A stretch of 64,000 nt of DNA from Periconia sp. R9002 (GCA_023627715.1 JAMAHW010000010.1:434001-498000); one strand, 5' to 3'; numbered from the stretch's first letter, positions 23,500 through 35,529 are shown. Notes: generated by a model from the letters alone, not told the origin. A program made the numbers and translations.

Positions 23500-25473
23500 T
23501 TAGACAGCAGAGGTCTCGGCCTTCTCGGACTGGATGGGGACCTCGATGTGCTTGTCGGCAAGGTTCATGTCGGCGGCGAAGGTGGTGGTGGGCTTCCACT
23601 TGGCAGAGGTACGTGGATTTGACTCTTCCAACATCTTGTCGACCTGCTCGAGGGTGAGACCCTTGGTCTCGGGGACAAAGAAGTAGGCGAAGAAGACTGG
23701 ATTACAGAGTTAGCTGCTGAGACTGGGAAGTAGATTCGGTGCAAGATTAGTGACTTACAAGAGAGCAAGCAGAGACTGCCCCACATGAAGAAGATCTTGG
23801 GTCCCAACTTGGCGGAGGTAGGTTTGTCAGACACCAGGTAGGGCGTAATGACACCAATAATACAATTCCAGAACCAATTTGAGGATGTCGACCTAATTCG
23901 TTTGTCAGTTATTGAAGCAGAAATGAGTTTGTGGAGTGCGTTGTTGTCCAGGGGGATGGTGGAGAGGATGCTCGCAACGAAGTCACGTGCAGCCATATTG
24001 GTGCGGAAACGCGCTAGTCCCGTTTGATGACCAATGTGAATAAGAAAAATGGGGTTGTACTTACAGTCCGACACCGCGGGAACGGATGGTGAGAGGGAAG
24101 ATTTCTCCAATAACGACCCAGGCGCAAGGACCCCAGGTCATGGCGAAGGCGGAAATGTTCAAGCAGATGAAGGCAATCATGGCCCTGACAGCGTTGGGGT
24201 TGTGGGCATCTTCCTTACCGGCGGTAACACCAATAGCACCGACGATGAACTGGAAGATGACCATGAGAGCAGCACCGTAGATAAGAAGAGTACGGCGACC
24301 GATTTTCTCAATCAGGACGAAGCAGAAGGGGGTCGAGAGCACGTTGACGAGGGTGGTGACGAGAGAGATCAGGAAGGGATCCTTGATCGTGTTGAGCTGG
24401 GTGAAGAAGATGGGACCAAAGTAGAAGATGAAGTTGATACCGGTAAGCTGTTGCATCATCTGCAAGATTATGCCAATAGTAGTACGGCGAGAGTTGGACG
24501 AGGGAGAGGCGATCTTGCCCTTGAAGCAGGCGGCCCAAGAACCAATGTAGCTAGTTTCGGGGGAGATGGACATTTCGTATTCATGGTTGGCAATGATCTC
24601 AGCGAGCTCGTCTTGAATGAATTCAGAGTCGACAGCTTGACCACGAACGCGGGCAAGTGCTTGTGCGGCCTTATCAAGCTTTCCTTTCTTGACGAAGAAA
24701 CGAGGAGAGTCGGGGAGGAGGGCAAGACCAACGGCGAGAATGATAGCCCATAGGAACTGAACAGCGATGGGGATGCGGTAAGAGCCGGAGTCGCGACGGT
24801 CTTGAGAGGTGTACACGACGCAGTTGGCGAGCAAGATACCGATGGTGATGCAGAATTGGTAGCCACCGACAACAGCACCACGAATCTTCTTGGGAGAGAT
24901 CTCAGACATGTAGCTAGTGAGGAAAGGTCAGAAAATGGGTCTATTAGGGGCTGGCTTGGAAGCAACTTACAGAATCACGACGCTGGAAATGAAACCGACG
25001 CCAAAACCAGCAATGAGACGACCAGCAACCATGACGCCGAGGGTAGTGGAGGCAGTCTCGAGGATACCACCAACGGTGAAGATGAGGCAGCCCAAGATGA
25101 TGGTAAGACGACGACCAATCATATCGGCCAAGTCACCAGCAATAATGGCACCAAAGAAGGTACCAGCGGACAGAATGGACGTGGTCAGGGAGGTGTCTCT
25201 ATCCGAGATGACGAACGAGGCCTTGTATTTCTTGAAATCCGCATTTTCGGGGTCGGCATTGGGGAACTTCACGTCTGGGTACTCCAAGCCAGTGTACAGC
25301 TTGATGAAGTAGGGCATGGCGAGGACGCCACCCATCCATCCGGTATCATAACCGAAGAAGATACCACCAAAGGCGGCAAAGGCGACGAGAAGGTAGGCGC
25401 GGAAAGTGACAGGCGCCTCGACGCGATTGACATCGGTCGTGCCGCTGACGGGGACAACTCCTCCACCAGGCAT
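23500..25473 (-). CDS. Hexose transporter, MFS sugar porter family
   Basis: A 560-residue twelve-helix plasma-membrane sugar transporter. Four exons (24971-25473, 24065-24913, 23759-23892, 23500-23696) join in frame across introns of 57, 172 and 62 nt. Signatures: FGGIFFGYDTGWMGGVL (TM1), DMIGRRLTI, AGRLIAGFGVGF, LLPDSPRFF, QQLTGINFIFYFGP (TM7), EKIGRRTLLIYG, NWFWNCIIGVITPYL and VPETKGLTLEQVD. These place it with fungal glucose/hexose porters. The 172-nt second intron keeps a long open frame, so an automatic caller may start a false gene there. Specificity and affinity cannot be read. The unusually long gene-free upstream region may carry control elements. Confidence 0.94.
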
Positions 25474-28400
25474 TGTTGATTAGGTTGGAAAGGTGGTTTG
25501 GTGAAGGGGTATTTTGAAATACGCGACCCGCCTCAAGAAAGAAGAGCAAGAGAGAATTGAGGGATGCCTTCAAACGAGAAAAGTTGACAATGGAGGGGGA
25601 CGTAGAGCTTTTAACGTCAACACCCCGGGGCATTGGTGGTGGTGCAGCAAGGTAGCCTCTGGTAATGGGTACAGTAGCATTGTAGATGGAGATCTAACCT
25701 GATCAGGGTCGATCTCCGTCCTAGTATTTCTAGAAGGATTCAGTTGGCTTTCACAAGCAATTAGACCCCTTGCTGATATTCTCGTTGTGGCGTTGGCCCC
25801 CCCGCGCAGCAAAAGGTTGATTGAGGTCTGAGAAAAGCGAGAACTTTTGAAAGCCAATTGCTCACAGCACAGTGAGCTACAGAGTTCAGCCACGCACATG
25901 ATACATGCAGATGTACAAAACGGTACGTTTAAGCTGACAGCATGGACACGGCAAAGGCGCCATGGAGAGCATTCGGTGTTGCTGCTCAAAGGGGCCCAAC
26001 AGGTGGTCCGGGTGAGGTTGGGGCAGACCTGGGGCCCGGGGGCGCGAAAGCTGGGGCTCCATTGTGGGTAAGCCTGGCTCATTAGGGGACCTTAGCTCCG
26101 CCATGCGGGCGAGCTTCCCCCAGTCAATCATGCTGGAGAGCCGAGGCCGCAATCTTGGGCAAAGTCCTAGGGAGATTGCAGCGAGCCGCCGCTCGTGGCT
26201 ACCTATTGATTGGATGACATGCATGATCCAGTAAGGTGCCGTAGGTGCCTGTGCGATGAAGTCCACATCACGTTGCTTGTCCAAAACCTTAGCATTCATG
26301 TCCCAAGGACACATGACCGTCGCCTTCAGCTAGCCTGACATGGTGCCAACTACCGTGCAACTGTGGAGCGTGACCGGGCAATGAAAGGATGGCGAGAGCT
26401 GGCGAGAGCGCAACAAGGGAATGTGGATCACGTAGGAGTGACATGTCTCTTGGTCAGCTTTGGTGCTATCGGCCTGCATGTGATGGACATGGACGTGAAG
26501 CACTTGAAGCGCAAGAATGCGCCGGATCTGCTATGTTTGTGTGATAATAATACGAGGTTAGATGAAGATGGTCATGGGGGGTACCCTCTCAAGATAGGTA
26601 GAGGGCTGTTGCAAAGAACGTTGCCAGGCGTCAAAAGAATCCCCGCCATGTCAGGCAAGCATTAGCTGGCCTGCTGCCGTGCATAACCGCATAACCCTCT
26701 GCGGAAAAGGCAGTCCAATATCGACTCGTCGTGACTGATTGGCTCAAACCTCCGAGAGCCAGGCGGCTGGAATATTATCGTGGTCGGCCTCGACGTAGCA
26801 TGCCCGCCGTCGTACACGTACAGGCTACAACATCGCGCCCGCGTGGTACCCGCTTGGTACCCGCTTTGTCCTTCCCACCTCAGCTACAACCTGCAGGGTG
26901 CTACACAGTACACGCTCCAGAAGGATCGGGTAAGCGTACAGTAGCACTGGCGTTGTGGTTGCAGAGGACTCGGGATTCACAATGAATGGTGGAGAGCTCC
27001 CTCAGCCTTCAGCATCAGCCATCTCTAGTGTTGTCACCATTCCTTTCTTTTCTGCCACACCCGTGCCGCGCATCTGGAGAACCCTGTCGCCTGTTCACGC
27101 TTTTGCCCTTCAATTTGCTGCTTTGTCGGCCCGGGTTCGTATTGCCTTCATTTGTACTTTGCCCCCTTGTTCGGCCCAAATGCGCCACGGAAACATGATT
27201 GAATTTCCAATCGTTTCTTGCCCAACATTCTCTCACAAACTCCGGGTACTGCACTGCCATCTGGTGTCATCATCATCCGTGCTTTTTCGGTCGCGACTAG
27301 ATCGTCGGTGGTGCTGATGCATCGTGCAATTCTTCATACCAAACGCCATAGGGACCTAGGAATCCGCAGACAAGTCAAGGTCGCTTCCAATCGCCCATGT
27401 GTACGATAGCGCCACTGATGCACAACCCATCGAGTTTGGATGGATAGTTTGATCCATGGCAACTGTACGCGAATAGCGCGTGTGCAGATGATACATGTGC
27501 CACTACATCCATAAGCTATAGGTGTGCGAGTTGCGAGCTACATCGCGCTTTTGCTCGGATCGCTCATGAATAAGCAAGCGGTTGTACTAGTATTGAATAA
27601 GCATGATTTCCGGCATGGGCAGTGTGATGCGAAATTCCACACTTTCAGCGCTCCACAACAAAGTCCTGAGTGGCTTGTGAGCCCTGGTGTGGGTGGGCGT
27701 TCGGAGACTGGGGCTCCACAAGGTTTCTCCTCCTTCTTCCTTTTTTGGTCTGGGGTATGGAGGCGGGCTTTGTGGCTTGAATGACCGACTCACGGTTCGC
27801 GAAGAGGGCTATGGGGAGAAAATTTTGCTGTAGAGGACAATTCTATGACCACGACATGCGCAAGGTTGAAAATGGTTGCTTGACCGTTGACAAGTGCCAA
27901 GATGTCATGCCGGCATCTTCCTCTGTACGGTATGCAACCTTCACAGCGATGGCAGAGTCTCGAACGGAATGGATCCAAAATGCTCCACTCGCGGCCCCCG
28001 CTGCATCTCTTAAGATTTATAGTCATCTACAGGCCAAGGCCTGTATCACCATGATCAATCGATAATTCCTGCGGATAGTAGCAAGTTACTTTGTAATGCC
28101 CCAAGTATTGTTATGCCACGCGATGCCCCACATGAGGCTCGTAGCACAGTCACTGACCCGCACTGCTGGACTCAGCATGATCATGCGTGCCATGGTGGTG
28201 GAAAAGACCCGAGGCAAGACTGTCGAAGCCTGTCGCACGCTCGTACTAGAGTTGTATAATCGCGCTAAAAAAATGTAGAAAGGGTGCACGAGTCTGTCGT
28301 TGCAGCGCGAGTTGGGAGACATGACTCTTGTCGAAGCCAACAGATCGTGTCTTTAAAAGTGGAGACGAAGCAACGGCAGTTGAGGAACTGAGGTTCGAAA

Positions 28401-29072
28401 CTGAGAAGAAAGAAAAAGGACTAGTCCTCGGCGGACCCCGATTGAAGCGTGTCATGTCCGAAGTGATATACACAGTGCTAATGATAGAATTTTGTAGGTC
28501 CGGAGAGCAGCCGGTTGGATCATGGCGGCCATACTCAGTCTACCTTTTCATGGCCTTAGTGCGGAAATTGATTGAACAAAAAGGGGTCGCGATGTGTGGA
28601 GAAGAACAATTTAGGGTTTGCTAGGGGTGAACGCTCTTGAAAGAGGGATGAGACGCGGAGAAGCAAATTTGTATTAGTAGGCCTGGAGGTGATGCTTTTT
28701 GAAGATGTGGAACAAGCACTTGAGCGCTTCAAACGTGTTCACGATACCTTCACATCACGTGAAGTCAGTCATAGTGCGCACCCACGCACCTAATGTTTGC
28801 ATTCTCGATTAGTCTCTGAAGATACTATTTAGGCGGATTGGACATAGCTTTGGACTGGTTTGTGTCGTATCTAGGAGGTACCCAAAGAATGTAGGGGATG
28901 TGGCTCCTGTGGCTCCTGTGGCTGGCGGTGTGGCGGTGGGGGTACGTCATGTCAACGGCTAAGCGGGACGTCAAATATGCAGGGCATCCCAAGCTTCTCG
29001 GTTCTCTACGGAGGGGAGAACACCCCAAGACAGCTTCTCATAGACACGACATGACAGAACATCACATCGACC
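25474..29072. promoter_or_regulatory. 3.6-kb gene-free region between the hexose transporter and the SRO7 gene
   Basis: No supported gene. Short frames (for example 26363-26665 and 28328-28624) lack family features. It includes CTGGGG/CCGGGG words suggestive of carbon-catabolite repressor binding (listed separately). A non-coding transcript cannot be excluded. Confidence 0.45.
26029..26056 (+). promoter_or_regulatory. Cluster of candidate CreA/Mig1 sites
   Basis: Three words fitting the CreA consensus SYGGRG occur within 28 bp: CTGGGG at 26029, CCGGGG at 26036 and CTGGGG at 26051. They lie about 560-580 bp upstream of the hexose transporter ATG. Clustering of such sites is the usual form of glucose repression elements; the consensus is short, so chance occurrence is possible. 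Confidence 0.35.
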
Positions 29073-32000
29073 ATGGCTCACCTTCTGCGCGGAAAGCAGG
29101 CTGGCGTGCATAATGATCTCTCCACCGGTCTAGCCTCCGACTTGTTCGTCCTGGATCATGTAAGCTTCCTCGCGCGGCCCCGCTACGCCTCATCTCACAT
29201 TCCATCAGGTCAAAAGCTACGGCATCAACTCCCAGATCTCCCAGATAGCATACGACCCCGTTCAAGCTCTACTCGCAGTGGGAACCAAAGAAAGCAAATT
29301 CGGCCCCGGCCAAGTCTACGTCTTTGGTCAGAGCCGTGTCGAGGTCGTCTTTTCCCTCCCGCATTCCGCCTCTGTAAAAATACTCCAGTTTTGCGCCGAG
29401 AAGTTACTGTGCGTTGATTCAAAAAACGATCTGTCCGTCTTCTCGCTCGTTGAGAAGCGCCTGCTGAACGCCCATTCCCCTCCCGCCAAAATCACAGCCC
29501 TGCACAGTGACGCGACACTCGACTACGTTCTCCTGGGCACGACTCAGGGAGAAGTGCTGGCGTACGATTTGGACAGGGAGCACTTGACTCAATTCAAGAT
29601 ACCGAACCTTTGGAGACAAGAGTTTCCCCAATCACGTCTGACGTCGATCGTCTCTCTTGCATTCCATCCACGGGATATTGGGAGTTTACTCATCGGCTAC
29701 ACCACTGGTGCCACTCTATACTCGTTCAAACAAAACAAAGCTGTGAAATACTTTCATTATGTACTTCCCAAAGGGGCACCTGGAGGGGACTCGGATCCGG
29801 GAACTATTTTCAAGGAGAGGAGTCCCCCATTGACTCAGGCCGTCTGGCATCCCACTGGTACGTTTGTGCTCACTGGACACGAGGATAGCAGTCTTGTGGT
29901 TTGGGACACGAAAGATGGCCGCATCGTTCAGGCCAGAACTTTGCAGGATACCAATGTCAACCATCCTGGCCTGGGTACGTTCAGTCCGGGGGGAGGCCCC
30001 GGTACATTTGCAATGAAGAGCCCCATCTTCAAAATCGCCTGGTGTGCAAATGAGGATCCGGATGACACAGGTATTCTCATCGCAGGGGGCCAGCCATCTA
30101 ATATTGCCGCGAAGAGTATGACTTTTTTTGAGCTGGGTCGGACTCCCATATACAACACATCTTCTTGGCAGCTTCTGTCACAGCACTTTGAAAACCCCAA
30201 GCGCCAAAGAATATTGCCCTGTCCTCCGGGAGTTGAAGTCATTGACCTCTGTTTAATCCCTCGCTCTAGTCCTCACTATGCTGGCTGTCAAGATCCCATC
30301 GCTATTCTCGCCTTGCTTTCTTCGGGAGAACTCATTACCCTATCGTTTCCTAGTGGAATGCCCATTTCGCCCACCAATCAAGTACATCTCTCCCTTACGC
30401 TTGCTCATCCTTTTGTAAATAATATCAGCCTTGCCCCAGTTGAACGAACGCGTTGGCTTGGCATGATAGAGAAACGCCAACAAGGTCCGAAGTTTCTCAC
30501 GGGGGGGCATGAGGCAGCATACCCCCTCAAAAGGTTCGAGAATCGCAACATTGTCCAAACAGCTCATGCCGATGGAACAGTTCGATTGTGGGATGCTGGT
30601 CACGCAGATGAGATCGAGAACAGTGCGCTTCTTCAAGTCGATGTTGCTCGAGCTGTAGGTCGTCTTGACAATGTCGAGACAACACATATGTCTTTTGCTG
30701 GTGCTGCTTCCGAGCTTTCCGTGGGTTTGAAATCAGGCGAAGTCGTCATATTCCGATGGGGCATCAACAAAAACCATGGTCAAGATTTACCCCCCGGGGA
30801 GAATATCCCGAACGGATTGACAAACATTGTCGACAGGAGCGAGGCAGCATTGAAAGAAGGCCTTCTTCCACTGACACTCTTAAGCGAAGAAAATGGCTCA
30901 GTGACGGCTTTGAAACATTCAGACGTAGGCTTTGTTGCTGCAGGCTTTCAAGGGGGCAGCCTTGCCATTATCGATTTGAGAGGACCCGCAGTCATTTACC
31001 ATGCCAGCATGTCAGATTTTATCAAGGCAGACAAACGTTCTAGCTTCCGTAAAAGCTCTAGCAACGCACCTACTAAAGCAGAATGGCCCACGAGCATAGA
31101 GTTCAGTGTCATGACATTAGACGGTGATGAATACTCCAGCATCCAGTGCCATGTTGGAACTAACCTTGGGCATATCGCAACATTCAAACTCCTTCCCGCA
31201 GCCGACGGTCGATACACTGCTAATTTTGCCGGTGCATGCATGTCAGACGATAGAGTTGTGAGCCTATGTCCTATACATGCTGACAGTGGTCGGCCTGCAT
31301 ATGCTTCTCAAAACGCGGTCTCCGGCCTTCGAAACGGGTCCAAAGTAGAAGGTGTTCTTGTAGCAGTTACTGGATCAGGAGTCCGTATTTTCAAACCAGC
31401 CACACAGAAGGGTGCCCACAAGACATGGGACCAATTTTTGTGTGATTCTGCTGCAATCGTACGCTATCAAGATTTGGGCTATGCAATTCTTGGCCTCTAC
31501 GGCGATGGATGTGCTCGCGGATATTCCATACCTGCGCTGAAAGAGATCGGTTCTGTCGACGTCTCGAGTATTCTTGATGTTCATCGATTCTCGGAAGCAA
31601 TAATTACTAGTACTGGAGACATTCTTGGTTGGAAAGGGCCCGCCGAGATAGCTCTAGTCAACGTCTTTGGTACAGGAGCAAAGCCGTGAGTAGTATTTCT
31701 TTAATATGTCCATGCTATCCTGCTAACCACTCAAAGTAACCGGGCTCAAGACACTCTCATGAATCCCGAACTTCTTATCCCCCCTCGCCCCACCATCTCT
31801 AATCTTCAGTGGATTTCCGGTACCCAACACGTCACACCTGAAGACATGGATCTTTTAATTGGAGGCCCCGACCGCCCACCCTCAAAACGCATGCTCGCTC
31901 AAGCGCGTGCCGATGAAGAAACCCGGCGACGCGAGGCACGTGCACAAAATCCTTCTTCCTCCTCTTCTGCATACCCATCCTACCCAAAAATGCAGCCTGG

Positions 32001-32202
32001 CCAGCAACAGTCGACCGAGACGTGGGGCGCGTGGGCTTCTCGCAATTTTAACGAGCGCACTGAGAAGTTAGGTATGGTGGGCGACAATATGGATCACTTG
32101 AGTAACAATAGCAAGGGGTGGGCGGACGATGTTAACAAGTTCGTGAATAAGCAGAAGAGGGGGCTTGTTACGAGTGCTTTTAAGAGTAAATTTGGGTTTT
32201 AG
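29073..32202 (+). CDS. SRO7: Lethal(2)giant larvae/Sro7-type exocytosis WD40 protein
   Basis: A 1009-residue protein in three exons (29073-29159, 29209-31685, 31737-32202), with 49- and 51-nt introns. The N-terminus MAHLLRGKQAG and SYGINSQISQIAYDP are typical of Lgl/Sro7/tomosyn proteins, followed by WD40-like repeats: GTTQGEVLAYDLDRE, FVLTGHEDSSLVVWDTKDG, TAHADGTVRLWDAGH, GFQGGSLAIIDLRGP. In yeast Sro7 binds the t-SNARE Sec9 and promotes polarised exocytosis with Sec4. The C-terminal exon is polar and ends in a basic VNKQKRGLVTSAFKSKFGF segment that resembles a degenerate SNARE-like tail region. Cortical/cytosolic location is by homology. Confidence 0.9.
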
Positions 32203-32954
32203 GTCCGCAGGTTTTTTTTCTCTCGTCCGGAGTAAACCAAACTAGGTCAACTAGGGTTGAAGGAACGGTCGAAAAGGAAGAATACTTGATTTCTACTCCC
32301 TTGGGCATGCGGGAGAAAGGCGGTTCCCATCTCCTTATTCCATTGGTGTCTTTGTATTTATCCGACATACTATCCACCCATGAGTGCGATGACGGATTAT
32401 GACTTTTGATTTGATTGATTTGTACGCAGAATCTAGTAAACAATGTGATATAATCATACCATTCCAATACTTTAAGTGCATGTATAGAAGACACAGCTGA
32501 CCAAATCAACTGTGTCGACTCAATTACCGGCCCTATGCTTCCTTGGATGGTGTGTTTTCTGCTTGCTTCTCTGTAGTCTCGATTATCTTGTATGCTTGCT
32601 TCTACTGAATTTCTAGGCAGGCGAATGATTATGTGACAAGTTCTTGCTTTTCAAGGTGGTTGTCTAAGTTGTCTACGTATCTCCTGACTTTTCCATCATC
32701 CTTAAGCTACAGGTCAATATGAATAAGTTGTCCATTATTTTAAACGGTCTGCTGCTTGCTTTGAACATATGAAATGACCACGCGCCCGTGTAACACTCAA
32801 ATTTGAACCTCGTGACTAGCGTGGATTGCAACATCATTGCTACATCCCCTTTTGAGACTCTTCTAGAGCAACGCTATACGCACAACATGTGGGTTAAAGC
32901 TCTGTCGTATGACCCCCCTGTTTTCCCGGGGTTTGCTAACCAGAAGGGCACATG
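32203..32954. other. 3' flank of the SRO7 gene
   Basis: About 750 bp, no gene recognised; start of the accessory region. Confidence 0.4.
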
Positions 32955-33190
32955 CACTCTCTTACTCTCTTACTTATACACCCTCTCACTCTCTTATTTA
33001 CACACTTTTACCTACACTCTCTTACATATACACTCTCTTACATATACACTCTCTTACTTATATACTCTCTTACACATACACTCTCTTACACATACACTCT
33101 CTTATATATACACTCTCTTACACATACACTCTCTTATATATACACTCTCTTACATATACACTCTCTTACTTATATACTCTCTTACTTGCA
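32955..33190 (+). repeat. 16-bp minisatellite
   Basis: About 14 tandem, imperfect copies of a 16-bp unit (CTCTCTTACATATACA and variants with TTAT or CACA). All three forward frames stay open through it, which creates spurious Tyr/Leu/His-rich ORFs. Confidence 0.9.
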
Positions 33191-33262
33191 CAGACTTTAG
33201 GAATGTTGCGGCAGGCCAGTAAGCTCGCTGCCCTCTTTCTAGTCTAGCCCACATTTACTTAT

Positions 33263-33400
33263 CTCGCCGGCAGCGATGGTGTTCTCTCTAACCCTACTAG
33301 TACTATAGTAGTCAAGCCCTCCACCAGGGCCGAGATTGACTTCTATGAATCTGTTAATTCGAACCACCCTGATCTGGTCGCGCACTTACCTCACTCTTAT
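33263..33400 (+). pseudogene. Fragment resembling inositol polyphosphate kinase N-terminus
   Basis: This frame encodes AGSDGVLS, then TIVVKPSTRAEIDFYESV and HPDLVAHLPHSY. Fungal IPK proteins carry a closely similar start (AGHDG, a KPC or KPS word, AEIxFYE, and HP followed by a Met/Leu-Pro word). The resemblance stops near 33400, where an IPK would continue toward its GTL and PDVK motifs, so only a scrap is present. The minisatellite sits immediately upstream. Assignment is from memory of family motifs. Confidence 0.45.
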
Positions 33401-33971
33401 TCCCAATCACTTCGTGAATACTGTCAATCTCGCAGACCAGCTTCATGGGTTCAAGACCGCAGAGGCGATGAACTTTCTGGTATATGCCAGTGGATACCGA
33501 CTTACAGAACCCTTGGACCTCATCCGCTCAGCCTTAGCTAGAATCATCAACCACAGACCATTCGAGAAACTGGACTATGTTGAGGACCATCTTATCATAG
33601 AAGACCTGAACGAAAGTGATATCAAAGAGCTATACCTCTGGCAAGAGCGCCTCCTCCAGATGAATCGATCAATCACCGAGGAAATCAAAAAGATACAAAC
33701 CCAGATGAAAGATCTAACGCGAAAGTTGAAGCCCTTCATCCGAGCCCAAAAAATGGCCGAAGATGCTATCGACGAGGAAATTAAGACCGAATGGGCCATG
33801 ACAAACAGAGAAACAAGGCGTGAGATGTTTGGTAGCGCATTTAAACATTTGCTAGAAAATATGCCAGATGACACGAGAGAGGGGGGCATCACCACTTTAT
33901 GGTTGAAATGCATACCTATACACCTACTACGTTACGATGGATGGGAGTTGTTCTCGGGCTGGAGTAGTTAA
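33336..33971 (+). CDS. Unrecognised coiled-coil ORF
   Basis: An open frame of 211 codons. The first part overlaps the IPK-like scrap in another frame, so the true coding part probably begins after about 33410. From there it reads NTVNLADQLHGFKTAEAMNF, then helical, charged sequence (QERLLQMNRSITEEIKKIQT, KLKPFIRAQKMAEDAIDEEI) with a predicted coiled coil, and ends WELFSGWSS. No family recognised. It lies in the mosaic region and may be a gene fragment. Confidence 0.35.
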   Translation: MTSMNLLIRTTLIWSRTYLTLIPNHFVNTVNLADQLHGFKTAEAMNFLVYASGYRLTEPLDLIRSALARIINHRPFEKLDYVEDHLIIEDLNESDIKELYLWQERLLQMNRSITEEIKKIQTQMKDLTRKLKPFIRAQKMAEDAIDEEIKTEWAMTNRETRREMFGSAFKHLLENMPDDTREGGITTLWLKCIPIHLLRYDGWELFSGWSS

Positions 33972-34420
33972 TGCTTAAGAAAATGATGCTAATAAGATCT
34001 CCTACTATACGCCACACTTCTAAAATAGATATCTATTGTGTTGTTAGTTTAAGCAATCTGCTATTTGTAAAGTGCGTTTAGTTATACTACCTTGAGCCAA
34101 GAACGGTAAGGTTATAGGGTTTTACAACTATCGTGATGTAGAAGTAATGATATAGATAGGAACGAATAGTAGGATACCCCAAAGGAAAAGGACTTCAACG
34201 GTCGGGCTCATGGAGTTTTACGGTATGCGGTTTACATGTATCTCACTCGAACGAATCAATGTTTATGGGTTTTTTGTTATGCGAAGAGTATAGATTGCTC
34301 TAATACTATACATATATGAAACAGTTATACTGAACTAAGCCTAGAGAATAACCCTAAAAGTTAGGATCTATACTGCTTTACCCTAAGATATAGTTTCGCT
34401 ACAGCATCACCCTAGACAAA
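33972..34420. other. AT-rich intergenic stretch
   Basis: About 450 bp, no gene recognised. Confidence 0.4.
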
Positions 34421-34739
34421 ATGCCATAGAATCCGGAAGAGTGGAACGTCAAGAAGGTGTGCAATCCGGACGTGGAGATCATGGCCAACAAGCATAACGC
34501 CAATTTGTGAGTTTTACTGATGCTTGTTACATGGCATCCTTTCGGGAACTGATCTGATATGGCTCAAACAGGTTTGTCGTCAAAAAGGTCATGAGAAATC
34601 ACAATCCCAGCTCCGGGGACGCTCGTCCTTTGGAGATAAAATTCCTCGACCTCTTGCCAGCTTCAAACCGGATCATCAAACCGATTTTCGTTGCACCTTC
34701 ACAGCCTTCCCCGCAATTCAGCACCGCAATCTTCCACCA
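34421..34739 (+). pseudogene. Protein kinase N-lobe fragment (5' piece of a split kinase)
   Basis: Starts ATG CCA TAG: an in-frame stop is the third codon. After it the frame reads NPEEWNVKKVCNPDVEIMANK; a 65-nt intron (34507-34571) then joins to LFVVKKVMRNHNPSSGDARP and LEIKFLDLLPASNRIIKPIF. This has the shape of a kinase N-lobe: a VxKK word for the ATP-binding Lys, a Glu in the following helix (LEIKFL), and a beta4/5 strand pair. The homology ends at 34739, exactly where an opposite-strand ORF ends. The hinge, HRD and DFG parts are missing; a C-lobe piece lies at 36568-37067 on the same strand. Confidence 0.6.
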
Positions 34740-35522
34740 TTAGTCGGGATTGATCGTTTGCTTCCATATAAGCAAGCTCACAATGTCAATGAAGACATGT
34801 TCGCGAGGACAAGGCGCTGGTCCACCTTTGATGGAAATGGACTTCCATAATTCGACATCGAGCTCCATGGGCGCGCGGTTCATGACGTTGACCTTGATTC
34901 TTCCTAATTCAATGATCTTCCAGCGCTCTGATTCGTCACATACTTCCTGCGTAATAATGTTATAGCCTTGGTTCACTAGAAGGTCGGATAGTCGAATACA
35001 TTCTTGCTCGTTCCCTTTCTCGGTACAGCGGTCGCAAGCAACGCCGGGTTGCATATTGCACGTCCTGGCGTTCCTCCTCGCCTTACACTGGGCACAGTCC
35101 TCGTTAAGCCTAACTGATGTATGCAGCGTAAATAAATTAACCAAAGCAGAATCGGGATCCTTGATATTGCGCGCTGGTAAGCGCCATGCTCGAGTCGTAT
35201 CCCCATGATACGATTCGTGGTCGTAGAGGTTGATCTGGTCTTCCATCAATTCATAAAGCCGCGTTTGTGGGTCGAACAATGGCATATCGAGTATATGCTC
35301 GGGTTTGTCAAGGTTCGGGGTGTACTTTGGTTTCGCTTCGTATTGGATGTTGTGTTGCATCAGAAAATCCACGAAGCAATTTAGAATAGGCGTTGAATCG
35401 TCAAGCTTGATGGCCAGTTGGTCCAGGCCGACCTCCGTCTTCAATCTTTCGTGTTTTGACTCCGCGAATGACGGGCCAGTAGAATAACTTCTCAGATCGC
35501 ATGGCGTTGCGCCGGCGACGGT
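34740..35522 (-). pseudogene. 5'-truncated ORF with Zn2Cys6-like cysteine cluster
   Basis: The frame is open from 35522 down to the stop at 34740 (about 260 codons), without a credible ATG: the upstream part reads GATPCDLRSYSTGPSFAESK, which looks like the middle of a protein. Residues further on carry CAQCKARRNARTC, then GVACDRCTEKGNEQEC, a C-x2-C-x8-C-x6-C-x2-C-x8-C pattern close to, but wider than, the fungal Zn(II)2Cys6 cluster. The frame stops 8 bp before the 18S rDNA fragment, so the 5' part was probably lost at that junction. Function unknown; expression doubtful. Confidence 0.5.
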
Positions 35523-35529
35523 TCATTCA

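Noticed and set aside
23565..24110. 181-codon minus-strand frame across the second transporter intron
   Set aside because: Only the part after 23892 is coding; the rest is the intron, with GT-AG borders that restore the sugar-porter sequence.
24049..24753. 234-codon plus-strand frame opposite the hexose transporter
   Set aside because: Antisense shadow of the transporter; composition (Gly/Glu/Asp-rich) follows from codon bias of the real gene.
32803..33247. Tyr/Leu/His-rich ORFs at the minisatellite
   Set aside because: Produced by the 16-bp repeat, which is free of stops in all three forward frames.
34347..34416. Telomere-like CCCTAA words (three in about 60 bp)
   Set aside because: Not tandem and not in register; AT-rich sequence gives such hexamers by chance.
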